DNA of 64,000 nt from Hortaea werneckii (GCA_037044905.1 JBAOKB010000094.1:62001-126000); one strand, 5' to 3'. Positions 22,615-33,551 are shown, numbered from the stretch's first letter. Numbers and translations are program-made. The notes: generated by a model from the letters alone, not told the origin.

Positions 22615-24298
22615 ATGGCAGCCGCTCACTCACCAGCCTCATCACCGCGCCTCCCCTCCCCTCCTCCCATTGCCGAAGACCAAGTTGGCCCGACATCCCC
22701 CGGCATCTCTCTATACGAAGACCACGGCAAACTCCAGACTCCCATAGACAGCAATGCGGCGGCATCGCGGAGAATACGGCCGGGCACGAAAGCCGAAGAC
22801 ATGGCCGAAGGACCGCCATTGGTCGACTTACAAGATGTATACTATATCACAACCTCCCCACCTAGTTCCCACAAAGGCTAACCCGAGATCAATCCAGCTC
22901 GACTCCCCCTTCCAACTCACCGAACACCTGAAAGCCCTCCACTACTCCTACACCCACCCCGCAGACTCCTCCGCCGTCCAACCCATCACCGCCAGCATCG
23001 CCCACGACCTCGCCCAACCCCCACCCCACACGGCGAGCGAAATCTGGCTATACGAGCTCGGCCGCTTCCTGATCCAGAAGACGAACCAGATCATCGTCGC
23101 CCTATTCGCCGACACCCCGGCCTGCTCGGCGCAGACCTGTCCCGAAATGCGCGCCTCAGAATGGCAATACCTCTGCGCCGTCCACGACCCGCCGAAAAGC
23201 TGCTCCGCAATCGACTACTGCTGCCACACCCTCGACTGGGCCGCGACGACGCTAACGAGCTCCAAAATGTTCCCGTCGCGATTAGGCCTCGGCTCCAGCC
23301 CTTCTTCGTCTCTATCTGCCGCCGGCACAGCAGCGGCACTTACCACCGACAAAGTCCTCGCATCCCAAATGAAGGAGATCACGAATATCTTCCGTCGCGT
23401 GTACCGCATCTACGCGCACGCGTGGTTCCAGCACCGGGAGATGTTCTGGCGGGTGGAAGGGAAGACGGGGTTGTATGTCCTGTTTAAGACGGTGTGTGAT
23501 GAGTATGGGCTGATCCAGCCGGAGAATTACACGATCCCGCCTGAAGCGGAGGGGCAGGAGCCTGGGGAGAAGGAGGAGAGTGGTGCTGGATTAAGAACGC
23601 AGCAGCAGCAGCTACAGACGCCTATGTTGTTGAAGCGGGATATGGGCGCGGAGGGGTTTGGGAACGATGCGGGAGTTGATACGACCAAGAGACATCGGCA
23701 TACGCTTTCGGATCGGTCGAGCTCGGTCACGACGGTGATTCAGGAGGAGGTTGAGGAAGAGGACGAGCACCCTACCACGACAACGACGACGACGATGACG
23801 ACGACGGAAGGGCCAGAAGAGCAGGACGAGAAGAGTCTAGAGCGGCAAGCGACAAGTCTCAAGGACTTCGCCGAGTCCTTGCCGCAACCGCAACAGCCGC
23901 ATCAGGACGAAGCGGAGGTGAAGGAGGAAGAGCAGCCTACGAAACCGGAAGATAGCGCGCCAGTCAACACCGAAGACCCTACCGCCACGCAGCCTCCGAC
24001 GGTGAAGGAGGAGGAAATCGGCGAGGAAGATGAACCTGTGCCAGGCATCGAGCGGAGCGAGACCATCAAGCCATCTAAGGAAGAAGGAGTGGAAGAAGGA
24101 GAGAATCCCACTGAGGCGAAGGAGGAAGAGAAGCAGGTTGAGCAAGGAGAAAGTACTGGGATATCAGCAGCAGCGACAGCAGCAACGGTAGCAGAAGCGG
24201 AGGATAAAGAGTCATTGGACCAGAAACTCGAACCGATGGAGCCGAGCGAAGCGAAAGCCGCTGAAGGCGCTGAGGCTGGGAAGACGGTTGCGGATTAA
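22615..24298 (+). CDS. MOB-family protein, phocein/MOB3 type (STRIPAK)
   Basis: Exons 22615..22836 and 22898..24298 (GT-AG intron 22837..22897); 540 residues. The Mob1/phocein domain spans about residues 75-265: LDSPFQLTEHLKALHYSYTH, the zinc-site Cys region CSAQTCPEM, EWQYLCAVHDPPKSCSAIDY, then RVYRIYAHAWFQHREMFWRV with the paired His ligands, and KTGLYVLFKTVCDEYGLI. The C-terminal 250 residues are Glu/Pro/Thr-rich and disordered. The CAVHDPPKSCSAIDYCCHTLD segment and the extension point to the phocein/MOB3 class, a subunit of STRIPAK, which in Neurospora and Sordaria governs hyphal fusion and fruiting-body development. MOB1/MOB2 are less likely. The assignment to STRIPAK rests on family similarity. 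Confidence 0.88.
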
Positions 24299-25194
24299 CG
24301 GTGGCCTTGTTGGTAACGATGACACTTTGACACCTTTTTCTTCTTCTTCTCTTCTGCTCCTTCTCGAGACGAATGGAAGGGAGGGTGTAGGCGGAGCTGG
24401 ATGGACGAGGATCGTTGACTGGGGTTCTAGTACTTGCTATCGTACGTCTTCCTTCCTTCCTTCCTCCCTCCCTTCTTTCCTCCCTTCCTCCCTTCTTTTT
24501 TTTTTTTTTTGTCTCTTTGGGCAAAAGAGCAAAGGGAGTTTCTTTTTCGGCTTTTGGTTGTAACACTTACATTTTTCTGATACCCGCTGGGCTTTCCATT
24601 GTTTTTTTTTTTTTTTTTTTTTTTTGAAAAACTTGGAAAGAGGTTTGTGGGGTTTGTAAGAAGACAATAAGGAGAAGCGGTTTTTATAATAAAGGCTGTG
24701 AAGCTTTGAGGTGCGGAGTTCTTTGTTTTGTCTCGGTCGGGTTGTGTGGTTAGGGTCTTTGGAGTTCGTGGTGTGGGGTGGTGGGAAGGGGAGGGGTGGA
24801 TCGGTTTGGGATGTTTAGGGTGTTGGGGGTTTTTAATTGGTTTGTGGGTTTTGTGGGATTGGGACGAGGAGTGTTGCTTGCTGATACTTTGGCAGTAGAG
24901 GGGTGGATCGTGTGAAGACGGTTTAATGGGAATGTGAGTTCTTTTTTGGTTTGATGTTCTGCCTAATTGTGATGAGCTGGTTCGCTCGCTGATGCTCTCG
25001 CTGATGCTCTCGCTGATGCTCTCGCTGATGCTCTCGCTGATGCTCTCGCTGATGCTCTCGCTGATGCTCTCGCAGTGCTTCTGCAATGTCCCTTCGTGCT
25101 TGAGCTTGATACCCTTGGGCATTGATGAGCTGGTATTCGAACCGTCATGCATGCCGAACCGCTTCTGTGTTTCTTTCGTCTCTCTCCCTTGGCC
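24299..25194. other. Low-complexity intergenic stretch
   Basis: 896 bp between convergent genes: TTC/CCTT-rich runs at 24440-24500, T homopolymers at 24496..24510 and 24602..24625, a GT-rich zone to about 24960, and a 12-bp tandem repeat at 24988..25071. The minus-strand frame through this zone gives only low-complexity Lys, Pro/Thr and Ser/Glu strings, which I regard as non-coding. Confidence 0.6.
24988..25071. repeat. Minisatellite, 7 perfect copies of a 12-bp unit
   Basis: Seven head-to-tail identical copies of GCTGATGCTCTC, about 120 bp downstream of the stop codon of the coiled-coil gene. Being a multiple of three, it reads as SISE repeats on the minus strand, but no gene model supports translation. 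Confidence 0.95.
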
Positions 25195-26710
25195 TTACTC
25201 TTCAACCTTGATCCACCGATCTTCCTTCGCAGCATTGGGCTTCTGGACGACGACCTTGGCTTTGCACACTATGGTCACCTCCTCCATCTATGGACTTCGT
25301 GTTAGTTCTGGTTTCGCAAACGAGCGGGACAGGGGATGGGGAGGGCTCCTTACGTTCTGGCCCATTTCGTCGCCGTATTTGTAGACAGCCGGGAAGACGG
25401 AGATCTGGAGTCTCCTACCAAGGAGCTCGGTCTCCTCTTCTTCGCTCTGTATGGCTGTCATGGTGTCCGTGTCGAAAGTGACGACCCCATCTCCGAGTTT
25501 GACAGGCATCATCTCCACATGGAAATCGGCTTTGGCGCTGTGCAAGGTTCGCAACAGGTCGCGGGCTGGGGTCAGAATCCTAACGAGTCTGGGTCCTTCG
25601 ATCTCCCAGTCAAGCACAATGGCGTCCCCGAGCAGTGCCTGCAGTTTCTCGCAAGCCGAAAAAAGCATCTTCCTGTCTGCCTCGTGCATGGCTTCCTCAT
25701 TGTACTCTTGCATCAACTTGCGAGTCGGCTGAAGCCACTCCTTGAAGCCGACAACGTTGTTGACTGCGCAGCATCTGTTAGCGCTGTAGGTGCATCCGGA
25801 ACTAAATCAATTACCTTTCATATGGGCTGCGAAGTCTGCAACTGCTTTGAGAGTTGTGCCATCCGTGGGCAAGCCAAAGAGGTATTCGGGGTTGGCAAGA
25901 TCAACAACGATAGTTGCCACCAAGCCGATGATGAGCTGCACAAGATATGACTCGTCCGCCTTTTCAAGAACGAGCGTATGGCCCAGTTGCGGTGCCTTGC
26001 CGTCGTTAGGAAGCTTGATGCGGTCTGGTTGGGGTTAGCTCCGGACTAATAACTCAAGTGATGCGACTTCTTACCGAGATTCTTTCCACGGAGAATCTCC
26101 AGGACAAAATTCTGGATGCCATAAAAAACCCGGTCCATCTTCTGGCGCACTTCGTCGTCCGTCAACTGGTTCTCCGTCCTGGTCGAAGCCGCGATGCCTC
26201 TCTTGAAGGTGAGCAATTGTTGCTGCAAGTCAGCCGTTGTTGCCTCCTGTGCTCTCAGATCTTGCTGTCCCGCTTTGATTCGCTGTCGGAGGTCTTTGAT
26301 GATTGGCTTCATGTGGAAGACTTGGCCACGAAAGTCGTCTTTTTCATGCTCCAGTTCCCTGAAGGCGTAGAAGGAAGCCCTTGCATCTTCCTTGAGTGTC
26401 GCATTCTCCTCCCACAGTTGCTCATGTTCCTCGGCTGTCACATAGCCACTCATGTCTAGGTCATACTCTTGATTCGCACGGGCGTGCCGCCTTGAGAAAA
26501 CTCCGTCGAAGCTAGCATCCTGTCAGTCTCTTGTACCCTCGATGTTGGCTTCGATTTCCGGGCTGTGGTGCACTTGACTTACTATCCGCCGAACATGCCT
26601 GCAGTCTGAGTGCTCTCCTGGGACGAAGTGTTGTAATCTTCTCGCGGGCCCTGTCGCTGCCTGTTGCGGTGACGACGCCCCTGAGATCGCTGATTACTTG
26701 CTGATGCCAT
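25195..26710 (-). CDS. Coiled-coil protein of unknown function, divergent partner of the Hsp70-like gene
   Basis: Five exons on the minus strand: 26583..26710, 26075..26511, 25815..26024, 25354..25763 and 25195..25287. All introns are GT-AG (50-71 nt) and preserve frame; 425 residues. The protein starts MASASNQRSQGRRHRNRQRQ (basic, disordered). A central Glu/Gln/Lys coiled coil (about 65-165, ENATLKEDARASFYAFRELE to QQLLTFKRG) follows, then a conserved-looking globular half: DDEVRQKMDRVFYGIQNFVL, LVLEKADESYLVQLIIGLVA, and ILTPARDLLRTLHSAKADFH. This layout (coiled coil, then a helical domain with a D-x-x-V-R-x-K-M motif) recurs in uncharacterised proteins of filamentous ascomycetes, but I recognise no named family. 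Shares a 355-bp promoter region with the Hsp70-like ATPase. Confidence 0.82.
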
Positions 26711-27065
26711 CTTTGCAGCTGGGTGGTCTTAGGATGACGATTTGGTACAGTGTTCAGGCCACAGTAAAGAAGTGAAGCTTTGAATGAGATGCTGGTTGTG
26801 GCAAGAGGATCTGGAACAATCAGAAGCTGATGTTTGATGGACAGAATCTATTTTCACATGTGTCTTCATGCGCTAAACTCACTGCTTCATGCTCACTTCA
26901 CTTGATTGATCCCATCGAACCTTCCCGGCTATGCACGTGCTCCTGGGGTTAGAAAGTGAAGGTTCAGCCTTTACACCCTTCTCATTCCTCTTCATCCTCG
27001 TCATCCTCAACACATACATTTCCGACACCTACATCAAACATTTGTGACCGCTGTCACGGTCCATC
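26711..27065. promoter_or_regulatory. Divergent promoter of the coiled-coil / Hsp70-like pair
   Basis: 355 bp between the two starts. It contains a palindromic E-box CACGTG at 26934..26939 and two inverted GAAnnTTC units (26917..26924 and 26958..26965), which resemble partial heat-shock elements. The Hsp70-side leader is C/T-rich. Function of these sites is inferred only. Confidence 0.5.
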
Positions 27066-29055
27066 ATGGCGCCTTCGACAGACACTCTGGTTGTTGGTAT
27101 AGACTTCGGCACTACATACTCCGGGTATAATACATTCCAACGACTGAACCTAGTTCCCACTGACCGGTGGCTGTAGTGTCGCTTCCGTCTATGGCGGTCA
27201 ACCTGAAAAGCCTGACGAGATCGAGGTCATCAAGAGGTAACCTAGCCTCAAGGCTCCGGCAAGTGAAGTAATAGCTAACAAGCGCAGTTGGCCAGGAGGA
27301 GGCAATGGCACTAGGGAGAAGGTCCCATCCGAGATCGCCTATGGAGACCCCCTAACAGCGTCCGATGAACGCAAGCTACTCTCTGGTGGAGATGCTGATG
27401 ATGACATCCCAAATGCGAAGAAAAGAGCCACTGCCACCAATCGCAAGCGTAAAGCAAGCGATGAGTTCGACTTGGAAGATGTGCTCACGCCACCGCCAAA
27501 GAAAGAAAAGTCGAAGGGTAAAGGCAACAAGGCTACCAGCAACATGCGTTGGGGCTACCAGGTCCGCCAGGATGAGCAGCGTCTGAGCTGCTTGAAGTTG
27601 CTGCTGGATCCAGAGCAGAACTTTCCCGATTACGTTTCGCTAGACGACATCAAACAGCAGCTAGCGACGACGGGGAAGAGTGTCAACAGTTTTATCGCAG
27701 AGTACCTTAAGGCGCTCTTCGATCATACCAAGGAAGCGCTCAAGCGTCGCTATGGCGAGTACTTCGTGTCCAAGACACCTCTTCAGGTAGTGCTCACAGT
27801 TCCTGCGGTCTGGTCCGACAAAGCACAAGAGGCGACACTGGCAGCCGCAAAAGATGCTGGAATAGGCGAACAGATTACCATGATCTCGGAGCCGGAGGCA
27901 GCTGCTGTCTACGCACTACAGGCCATCCAGCCCAACGATCTAAGTGTCGGCCAGAACTTCGTCGTAGTCGATGCAGGCGGCGGAACGGTCGATCTTATCA
28001 CCTACAGCATTCAAGGCTTGAACCCACTTAGGCTCGAGGAAGTCGTTCGGGGGAGTGGCGGATGCTGCGGTGCCGCGTTCCTGAACCTGGCCTTCGTGAA
28101 GTTCGTCCAGAAGAAGCTCGGCAACAAGACATTCGTCGAACTCCGCCTTAATAAGCCCCAGACTTGGTTGACTGCTCTCAAATATTTCGAGGAGAGCGTG
28201 AAAGTCGCCTTCAATCCCGCTGACGACACCGTCTTCTTCGTCCCGCTACCCGGCGTCATGAGCAATGCTAAGGCGGGAATCGAGAACGGGTTCCTGCGTA
28301 TGAGCCAGAGAGATGTCGGCCAAATTTTCAAGCCTATTGTCCAGCAGGTCATTGAATTGGTTGAAGGTCAGATCAACAGTGTGTGTGAGCTGGGCCAGAA
28401 GGTCAACGCTCTCATTCTGGTCGGTGGCTTTGGCCGGTCTGAGTTTCTAGCTACATGCCTCCGTAAGCGATTCACGGAGCGCGAGCCGGCCATTGAAGTT
28501 CTGCAGCCCGTCAATGCTTGGACCGCTGTTGTTCGAGGGGCGGTCCTTCGTGGGGTCGAAGGCCAAGAGCTTGTCCTCAGTCGTAAAGCGCGTCGCCACT
28601 ATGGTGTGAAACATTCTTCGCGATTTGACAGCTCGATCCACTCAGAACACCTGAGGTACTGGGACAACCTTAAGCTGTGCTGGAAAGCTGATAATCAAAT
28701 GACATGGTTCATCACGAAAGGCGAGACGGTCCGCCCAGATGGACCAGTCTTTTTCGAATTCCATCGCAAATATCAACAGCCGTCTGACAAGATTGTTACA
28801 GATCACCTCATTGTTTGTGATCAAGACGTAGCTCCAAGAGAGTACAACGACCACAACGCACGCAAGATCTGTGCTTTGAAAACAGACCTGGGTCGGGTAC
28901 CTGCTCATCACTGGAAGACCAGAGTCAACTCGCACGGCACACACTACCAAGAGCTCCACTACGTGCTAGGCATGCAGATCGGAAGCGGTGGGCTGCGCTT
29001 CGACTTTCGGGTTGATGGTGTCGTCTACGGAAATGTGGTCGCTACTTTCGACTAG
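27066..29055 (+). CDS. Hsp70-like ATPase of the HSPA12 type
   Basis: Exons 27066..27124, 27177..27236 and 27288..29055 give 628 residues. Actin/Hsp70-type nucleotide-binding signatures: phosphate 1 VVGIDFGTTYSG (residues 9-20, split by the first intron), a connect segment ISEPEAAAVYAL, phosphate 2 VVDAGGGTVDL and the adenosine loop ALILVGGFGRSEFL. Differences from canonical Hsp70: a Lys/Arg-rich, disordered insertion near residues 65-115 (NRKRKASDEF, PPPKKEKSKGKGNK) and a C-terminus without the beta-sandwich substrate domain or lid, replaced by an unrelated domain of about 170 residues. This matches the expanded HSPA12-like group of fungal genomes, whose clients are unknown. Nuclear targeting via the basic insert is possible. 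Divergent from the coiled-coil gene. Confidence 0.9.
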
Positions 29056-30580
29056 ACTGCGCAGAGATAGAAGGCTTCGGATGCAAGTGGTACGAAAGAG
29101 CTAAAACACACCATATGCGAGAGAAGAACATGATTTTGGGCAGGCTGGACTTCATACGTTGCTTCTTTAGAATTTCATTGGCCACAAGCCGAATTGCATA
29201 GAAGCCGACCTGAAGTCCGCCAGCAAAATGAGACATGCATTACATACTGCAGAGCTTTGAAATGATACGATGATACTTTGATGAATTTCTTACTTCCCTT
29301 GATCATCTGTCCTAATAGCCGTAGACGACCACCTTCGCACAAGAACACCAATCCACCTGAATGAGTGACTGTGAGTAGAACGTGCACAACGTAGCAAGAA
29401 CAGCAAACCTCTCCGAACAGACCCTATTCCTGTCCACAGTCACAGCTCTAGAGGACCGACGGGAGACGTCTTGCCACCGAGAAATTCTCAATGTGATCCA
29501 AGCACCACCTCCTTCATCCAAAGGTCTTCCAAATGCATAAACACTCATCTACTAACTCGTACCATCCAATCATTCCTTTCCCATCATCGCAAAGTACGCG
29601 ACGATCACCTTAACAGACCAACTCCAAGCTTCCATCAGGCTCACAATCTTCCTATATCTCTCATTGGAATCCAAGCGCCACTCCCTAAGCTGAACGGACT
29701 GCAGATGTGCAATCCATCCCTCCGCAAATCCAACCGACTTGCCATTTCCTCCAAGATCAATAGACCCATTATTCCCTCGCACCGTGTACTCTTTAGATCA
29801 CAGCAAAAAACCTCCCTATCACCAACCCGTGCACCACCACTACCTCAACCCTGAACCAATTCCTATCATACAACCAACGATGCATCGATCCACCAAAAAC
29901 CGACCAAACCAGCCAAACTTAAGTCTTCAACTCCCACTTTCCCTGCCCAGTCTGCGCAGAAGGAATTTCGTAGCTCACACTTTTTCCACGCCTTCATTAA
30001 TCCCTTTCCCTTCCCTCTGATCCCTCACCTGACTTTGTGCCGGGAATTGCTCAGTCGTCAGAGGTACGGGGAAGCAAGCAGTACGGAAGGCAAAAAAAAA
30101 AAAGAAAAAAAAAAAAGAAGGCTCTCCCAGCCAAGTCGCGAATGAGCTGGAGAGTAAGACAAAAACTTGAAAGATAAGGGCCCCTGAAGCAGAGGACACA
30201 AGATACGGGAGGAATGGAAGAGGTGCGCAAGGAAAAAGGATAGGGGAAAGGGGAAGAGAAGGGGGAAAGAAGGGGCAGGTAACGCAAGGAAGGAAGGGGA
30301 ATGGGAAATGGGGAAATGGGGAAGTGAGGTGGAAGATGGGAGGAGAGCTGTATTTCAGAATTGAAGGACAGGATGGAGTGAAGGAAAGGAAGAAGAGGGG
30401 GGAAGAGGGGAAGGGAGTCAAGGAATGGGTATCAAGAAATGTATAAGTACAAAGAACTCATCATCCATCATGCTCGAATGGTCTATTCAAAGATGAAGCA
30501 ACGTCTCAACGTTGCACGAGATTCGTAAACCGAAGAAAGAAGAGGAAAAAAAAAAAAAATCTCCAAGACGATTCCCGCTA
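29056..30580. other. Convergent intergenic stretch with purine tract
   Basis: 1.5 kb between the 3' ends of the Hsp70-like and Msp1 genes. The first 900 bases have only unconvincing open frames. 30090..30120 is A-rich, and 30220..30420 is almost pure G/A on the plus strand. Confidence 0.55.
30220..30420. repeat. Polypurine low-complexity tract
   Basis: About 200 bases of nearly uninterrupted A and G on the plus strand (GGGGAA and GGAAGG variants), with few pyrimidines. Polypurine tracts with mirror symmetry can form triplex DNA; here it lies between two convergent 3' ends. Confidence 0.75.
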
Positions 30581-32156
30581 TCACCGCCGCACAACCTCCT
30601 CCACCTCCCCATCCTCATCCCGGAACTCATCCACTTCCTCAGTCGAACTAGCCTGACTTCTCACTTCATCCTCCACCTCCCTCAACTCCCTCCTCGCTGC
30701 AGAAGTCGATCCCGCATCCGCCGGCGAATCCGCCGCCGAACCAAGGAAACCCGCCGCGGCACCAGCCCCAGTATGACTCCTCATCCCGAAGAAATCCTCC
30801 GTCTGCAGCCCCCTCACCTGCTCGCCCTTAACCGCCTTCATCGGCCTGCCCGCCCCCCTCGTTTTCTTAATATACTCTCTCACGGGGACCATAGCGGCCT
30901 CACGACATGCTTCTTTAATATCGGACCCGGACATGCCGGCCGAGAGTCTGACCAGGACATCGAGATCGAAAGCCAACTTCTCCTTTCCCTCTGCACCACT
31001 TCCCCTATTTCTCCTCCTTGAAACCCTCCTCTCCCCCTCCTGCTCATCCCCATCCCCATTTCCACCAACCCCAACAACCCCCCGATCAATCCTCGTATCC
31101 CTCAACGTCAGTTCAAAAATCCTCCTCCTCTGCTCCCTCCCCGGCAGACCCACCGGGAACTTCTTCGGCATCCGCCTCAAAATCGCCTCATCAATATCGC
31201 CGACTCGATTCGTCGCGCCGAGCACCACAATCCTCTGCCCCCCAGCCTCCCTCGTAGCCGACGCCAGCCCATCCCAATGCGTCATGAACTCCGCTTTCAC
31301 CATCCCACTCGCCTCATGCTCCCCGGACCTCCGCGTGCCGAGCACCGCGTCAATCTCGTCGATGAACACAATACTCGGCTGGATCTTCCTAGCCAGGGAG
31401 AAAACGGCCGAGACGAGTTTATTGCTATCACCGTACCACTTCTCCGTGAGGGTCGAAATATGCAAATTCAAGAAGGCTGCGCCGGATTCCCGGGCTAGGG
31501 CTTTGGCGAGCATGGTTTTGCCGCACCCCGGGGGACCGTAGAGGAGGACGCCAGAGGGCGCGGTGAGGAGCGAGGAGGTGGTGCTGTAGAGGTGCGGGAG
31601 GGTGAGCGGGTAGATGACGGTTTCGCGGAGGTCGTCGATGATGGGGTCTAGACCCCCGATGTCCGCGAAGGTGATGGGGATTTCGGCGGGGGAGACGACT
31701 TCCATGGCGATGGTTTGTTCGTAGGGGGTTAGGGTGAGGGGTGGTGGGGGTGGGGGTTGTTGGACGGGCGGGTTGGGTTTGCGGGAGCGATGGCGGCGGG
31801 AGCGGCGGGGACGGTGGGGGGTGTCGTTGTCGGAGTAGTCGAAGCCATCGTCGTCCGAGTTGGAGGAGTCGCCTTCATCTGAGGACTCGTCTTCCAGTTG
31901 TCGGTCGTGGTTGGAGAAGATGGATTGCAGACGGGTGGTGGCGGCTAGAGCCTTCTGTTGGGCTTCGGCTTTGGCGCCGGCGTCGGGATCGAGTCGGGAG
32001 AGGATGGAGCGGGTGAGGTAGAAGATGAGAACCGGCTGTCATCAATATATTAGTTGGGGGATTGATGGAGGATGGTGAGGATAGAGGTAGACATACGGCA
32101 GCGATGATCATGAGGCCATCCGCCAGATAGCCCTGCCATCGACGGTCTGCCCCCAT
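30581..32156 (-). CDS. MSP1: Mitochondrial outer-membrane AAA ATPase Msp1 (ATAD1)
   Basis: Exons (minus strand) 32097..32156 and 30581..32035, with GT-AG intron 32036..32096; 504 residues. Msp1 extracts mislocalised tail-anchored proteins from the mitochondrial outer membrane and peroxisomes. N-terminal membrane anchor about residues 14-35 (GLMIIAAPVLIFYLTRSIL), interrupted by the intron. A disordered acidic/basic linker follows (about 60-125), then a single AAA module: FADIGGLDPIIDDLRETV, Walker A GPPGCGKT (187-194), pore loop EKWYGDSNK, Walker B IVFIDEIDA (Asp246, Glu247), sensor LGATNR, and RRMPKKFPVGLP containing the conserved Arg pair. The loop after IFELTLRDT carries a Gly/Glu/Arg-rich insertion not usual in Msp1. 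The C-terminus is extended by about 70 disordered residues. Confidence 0.93.
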
Positions 32157-32393
32157 TTTCTCGATGGCTTAACCAATTCTTAAGCAAATGTCCTTCAAAT
32201 GAGTGTGGATTGGGGGCTCGGACTATGAAGCGTGAGTCGTGGTGGTGGATGAAGTTTGGGATCCAATTGCTTTGCTGGACGAACGAATTGGACGAATTGC
32301 ATGTGACAGTCCCGATGCCCGACAGACACTCAAAGACTCCTCCGAATGATGATGGTCCGCCCGAGGTAATTCCGTCCCGTCGCGTCTTCCGCA

Positions 32394-32399
32394 ACGCGT
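32394..32399. promoter_or_regulatory. MluI cell-cycle box (ACGCGT), distal
   Basis: ACGCGT 120 bp upstream of the thymidylate synthase start. In yeasts MBF binds this palindrome to induce S-phase genes, including thymidylate synthase (CDC21). The site is seen; binding here is inferred. Confidence 0.65.
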
Positions 32400-32428
32400 C
32401 TCGCCGAATACATATCTAGGTAGGTAGT

Positions 32429-32434
32429 ACGCGT
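32429..32434. promoter_or_regulatory. MluI cell-cycle box (ACGCGT), proximal
   Basis: Second ACGCGT, inside the palindrome TACGCGTA, 85 bp upstream of the thymidylate synthase start and 35 bp from the first copy. The paired spacing strengthens the case for MBF control. Confidence 0.68.
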
Positions 32435-32513
32435 ATGTAGTTGACTGTACTATTTACATCTCACTATCACACCACCCACTCTCTTCCTCGCCACCACCCT
32501 CTCATACCCCATC

Positions 32514-33551
32514 ATGGCACCCGCCGCTGTCGACACCGGCTCTGAAGTCATCACCAACCCCGATACACAATCCAACGGCTCTTTCCACCAGCCTACCGCT
32601 CAAAACCCCCATGAAGAATACCAGTACCTAAATCTAATCCGCGAAATCCTCGACCATGGCGAACACCGTCCCGACCGCACCGGCACCGGCACACTCGCCA
32701 TCCCCTTCCCACCCCAACACCGCTACACCCTCTCCCGACCGGACGGAACTCCCATCCTGCCGCTCCTCACCACCAAACGCGTCTTCCTCCGCGCCGTCCT
32801 CGCCGAACTCCTCTGGTTCATCCGCGGCGAAACCCACGCAAAAACCCTGCAAGACCAGAACGTGAAGATCTGGGACGGCAACGCCTCGCGGTCCTACCTC
32901 GACAGCATCGGCCTGACAGACCGGGAAGAAGGCGACTTAGGCCCCGTCTACGGCTTCCAATGGCGCCACTTCGGCGCCGAATACGGCACCGCACACGACG
33001 ACTACACGGGGAAAGGGGTCGACCAACTGGCCGAAGTCGTCCGGAAACTTCGACATAACCCCTACGATCGCCGCATAATCCTCAGTGCCTGGAACCCCGC
33101 GGATCTAGGCAAGATGGCTCTCCCGCCTTGTCACATGTTCGCGCAATTCTACGTCTCCTTCCCGCGTCAACAACAATCTTCCTCTCCGTCCGACCAAGCA
33201 AAACCAAGAGGAGTCCTACACACCCTCCTCTACCAACGCTCGTGCGACATGGGCCTCGGCGTCCCCTTCAACATCGCCTCCTACGCCCTGCTCACGCACA
33301 TCCTGAGTCGAATCTGCAACTTGACCCCGGGGACCCTCACGCACACGATGGGCGACGCGCACATCTACCTCGACCACTCGGAGGCACTGCAGACGCAGAT
33401 AACGCGGGAACCGCGGGAATTTCCTACGCTGGAGATAAGTGGGCGCATGGTGCCGGGCCAGTGTGAGGTGGATAGTGAGTGGAAGGTCGAGGACTTTGAG
33501 GTGAAGGGGTATGTGCCGCATAAGGGGTTGGCTATGAAGATGAGTGTGTGA
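32514..33551 (+). CDS. Thymidylate synthase
   Basis: Converts dUMP and methylene-tetrahydrofolate into dTMP and dihydrofolate; essential for DNA synthesis. Single exon, 345 residues, with a disordered 34-residue N-terminus. Motifs: RPDRTGTGT (dUMP phosphate Arg loop), [36 protein letters not shown], catalytic Cys206 in [45 protein letters not shown], and a C-terminal MKMSV (the usual end of the enzyme is MxMAV). A short polar insertion ([15 protein letters not shown]) separates the catalytic Cys strand from QRSCD. In the last motif most relatives have YLNH; here it is YLDH. Two MluI cell-cycle boxes precede the gene. Confidence 0.97.
   Translation: MAPAAVDTGSEVITNPDTQSNGSFHQPTAQNPHEEYQYLNLIREILDHGEHRPDRTGTGTLAIPFPPQHRYTLSRPDGTPILPLLTTKRVFLRAVLAELLWFIRGETHAKTLQDQNVKIWDGNASRSYLDSIGLTDREEGDLGPVYGFQWRHFGAEYGTAHDDYTGKGVDQLAEVVRKLRHNPYDRRIILSAWNPADLGKMALPPCHMFAQFYVSFPRQQQSSSPSDQAKPRGVLHTLLYQRSCDMGLGVPFNIASYALLTHILSRICNLTPGTLTHTMGDAHIYLDHSEALQTQITREPREFPTLEISGRMVPGQCEVDSEWKVEDFEVKGYVPHKGLAMKMSV

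Larger units (their letters stand above)
32157..32513. promoter_or_regulatory. Divergent promoter region (MSP1 / thymidylate synthase)
   Basis: 357 bp between two divergent starts. It holds two MluI cell-cycle boxes (listed separately) and a C/T-rich leader before the thymidylate synthase start. Confidence 0.6.

Noticed and set aside
24427..25152. 241-codon minus-strand frame with SISE and poly-Lys repeats
   Set aside because: Made entirely of a minisatellite, T homopolymers and TTCC runs read in frame; no start context or domain.
29471..29854. 127-codon plus-strand frame downstream of the Hsp70-like gene
   Set aside because: No family similarity, composition unlike neighbouring genes, no splice continuation.
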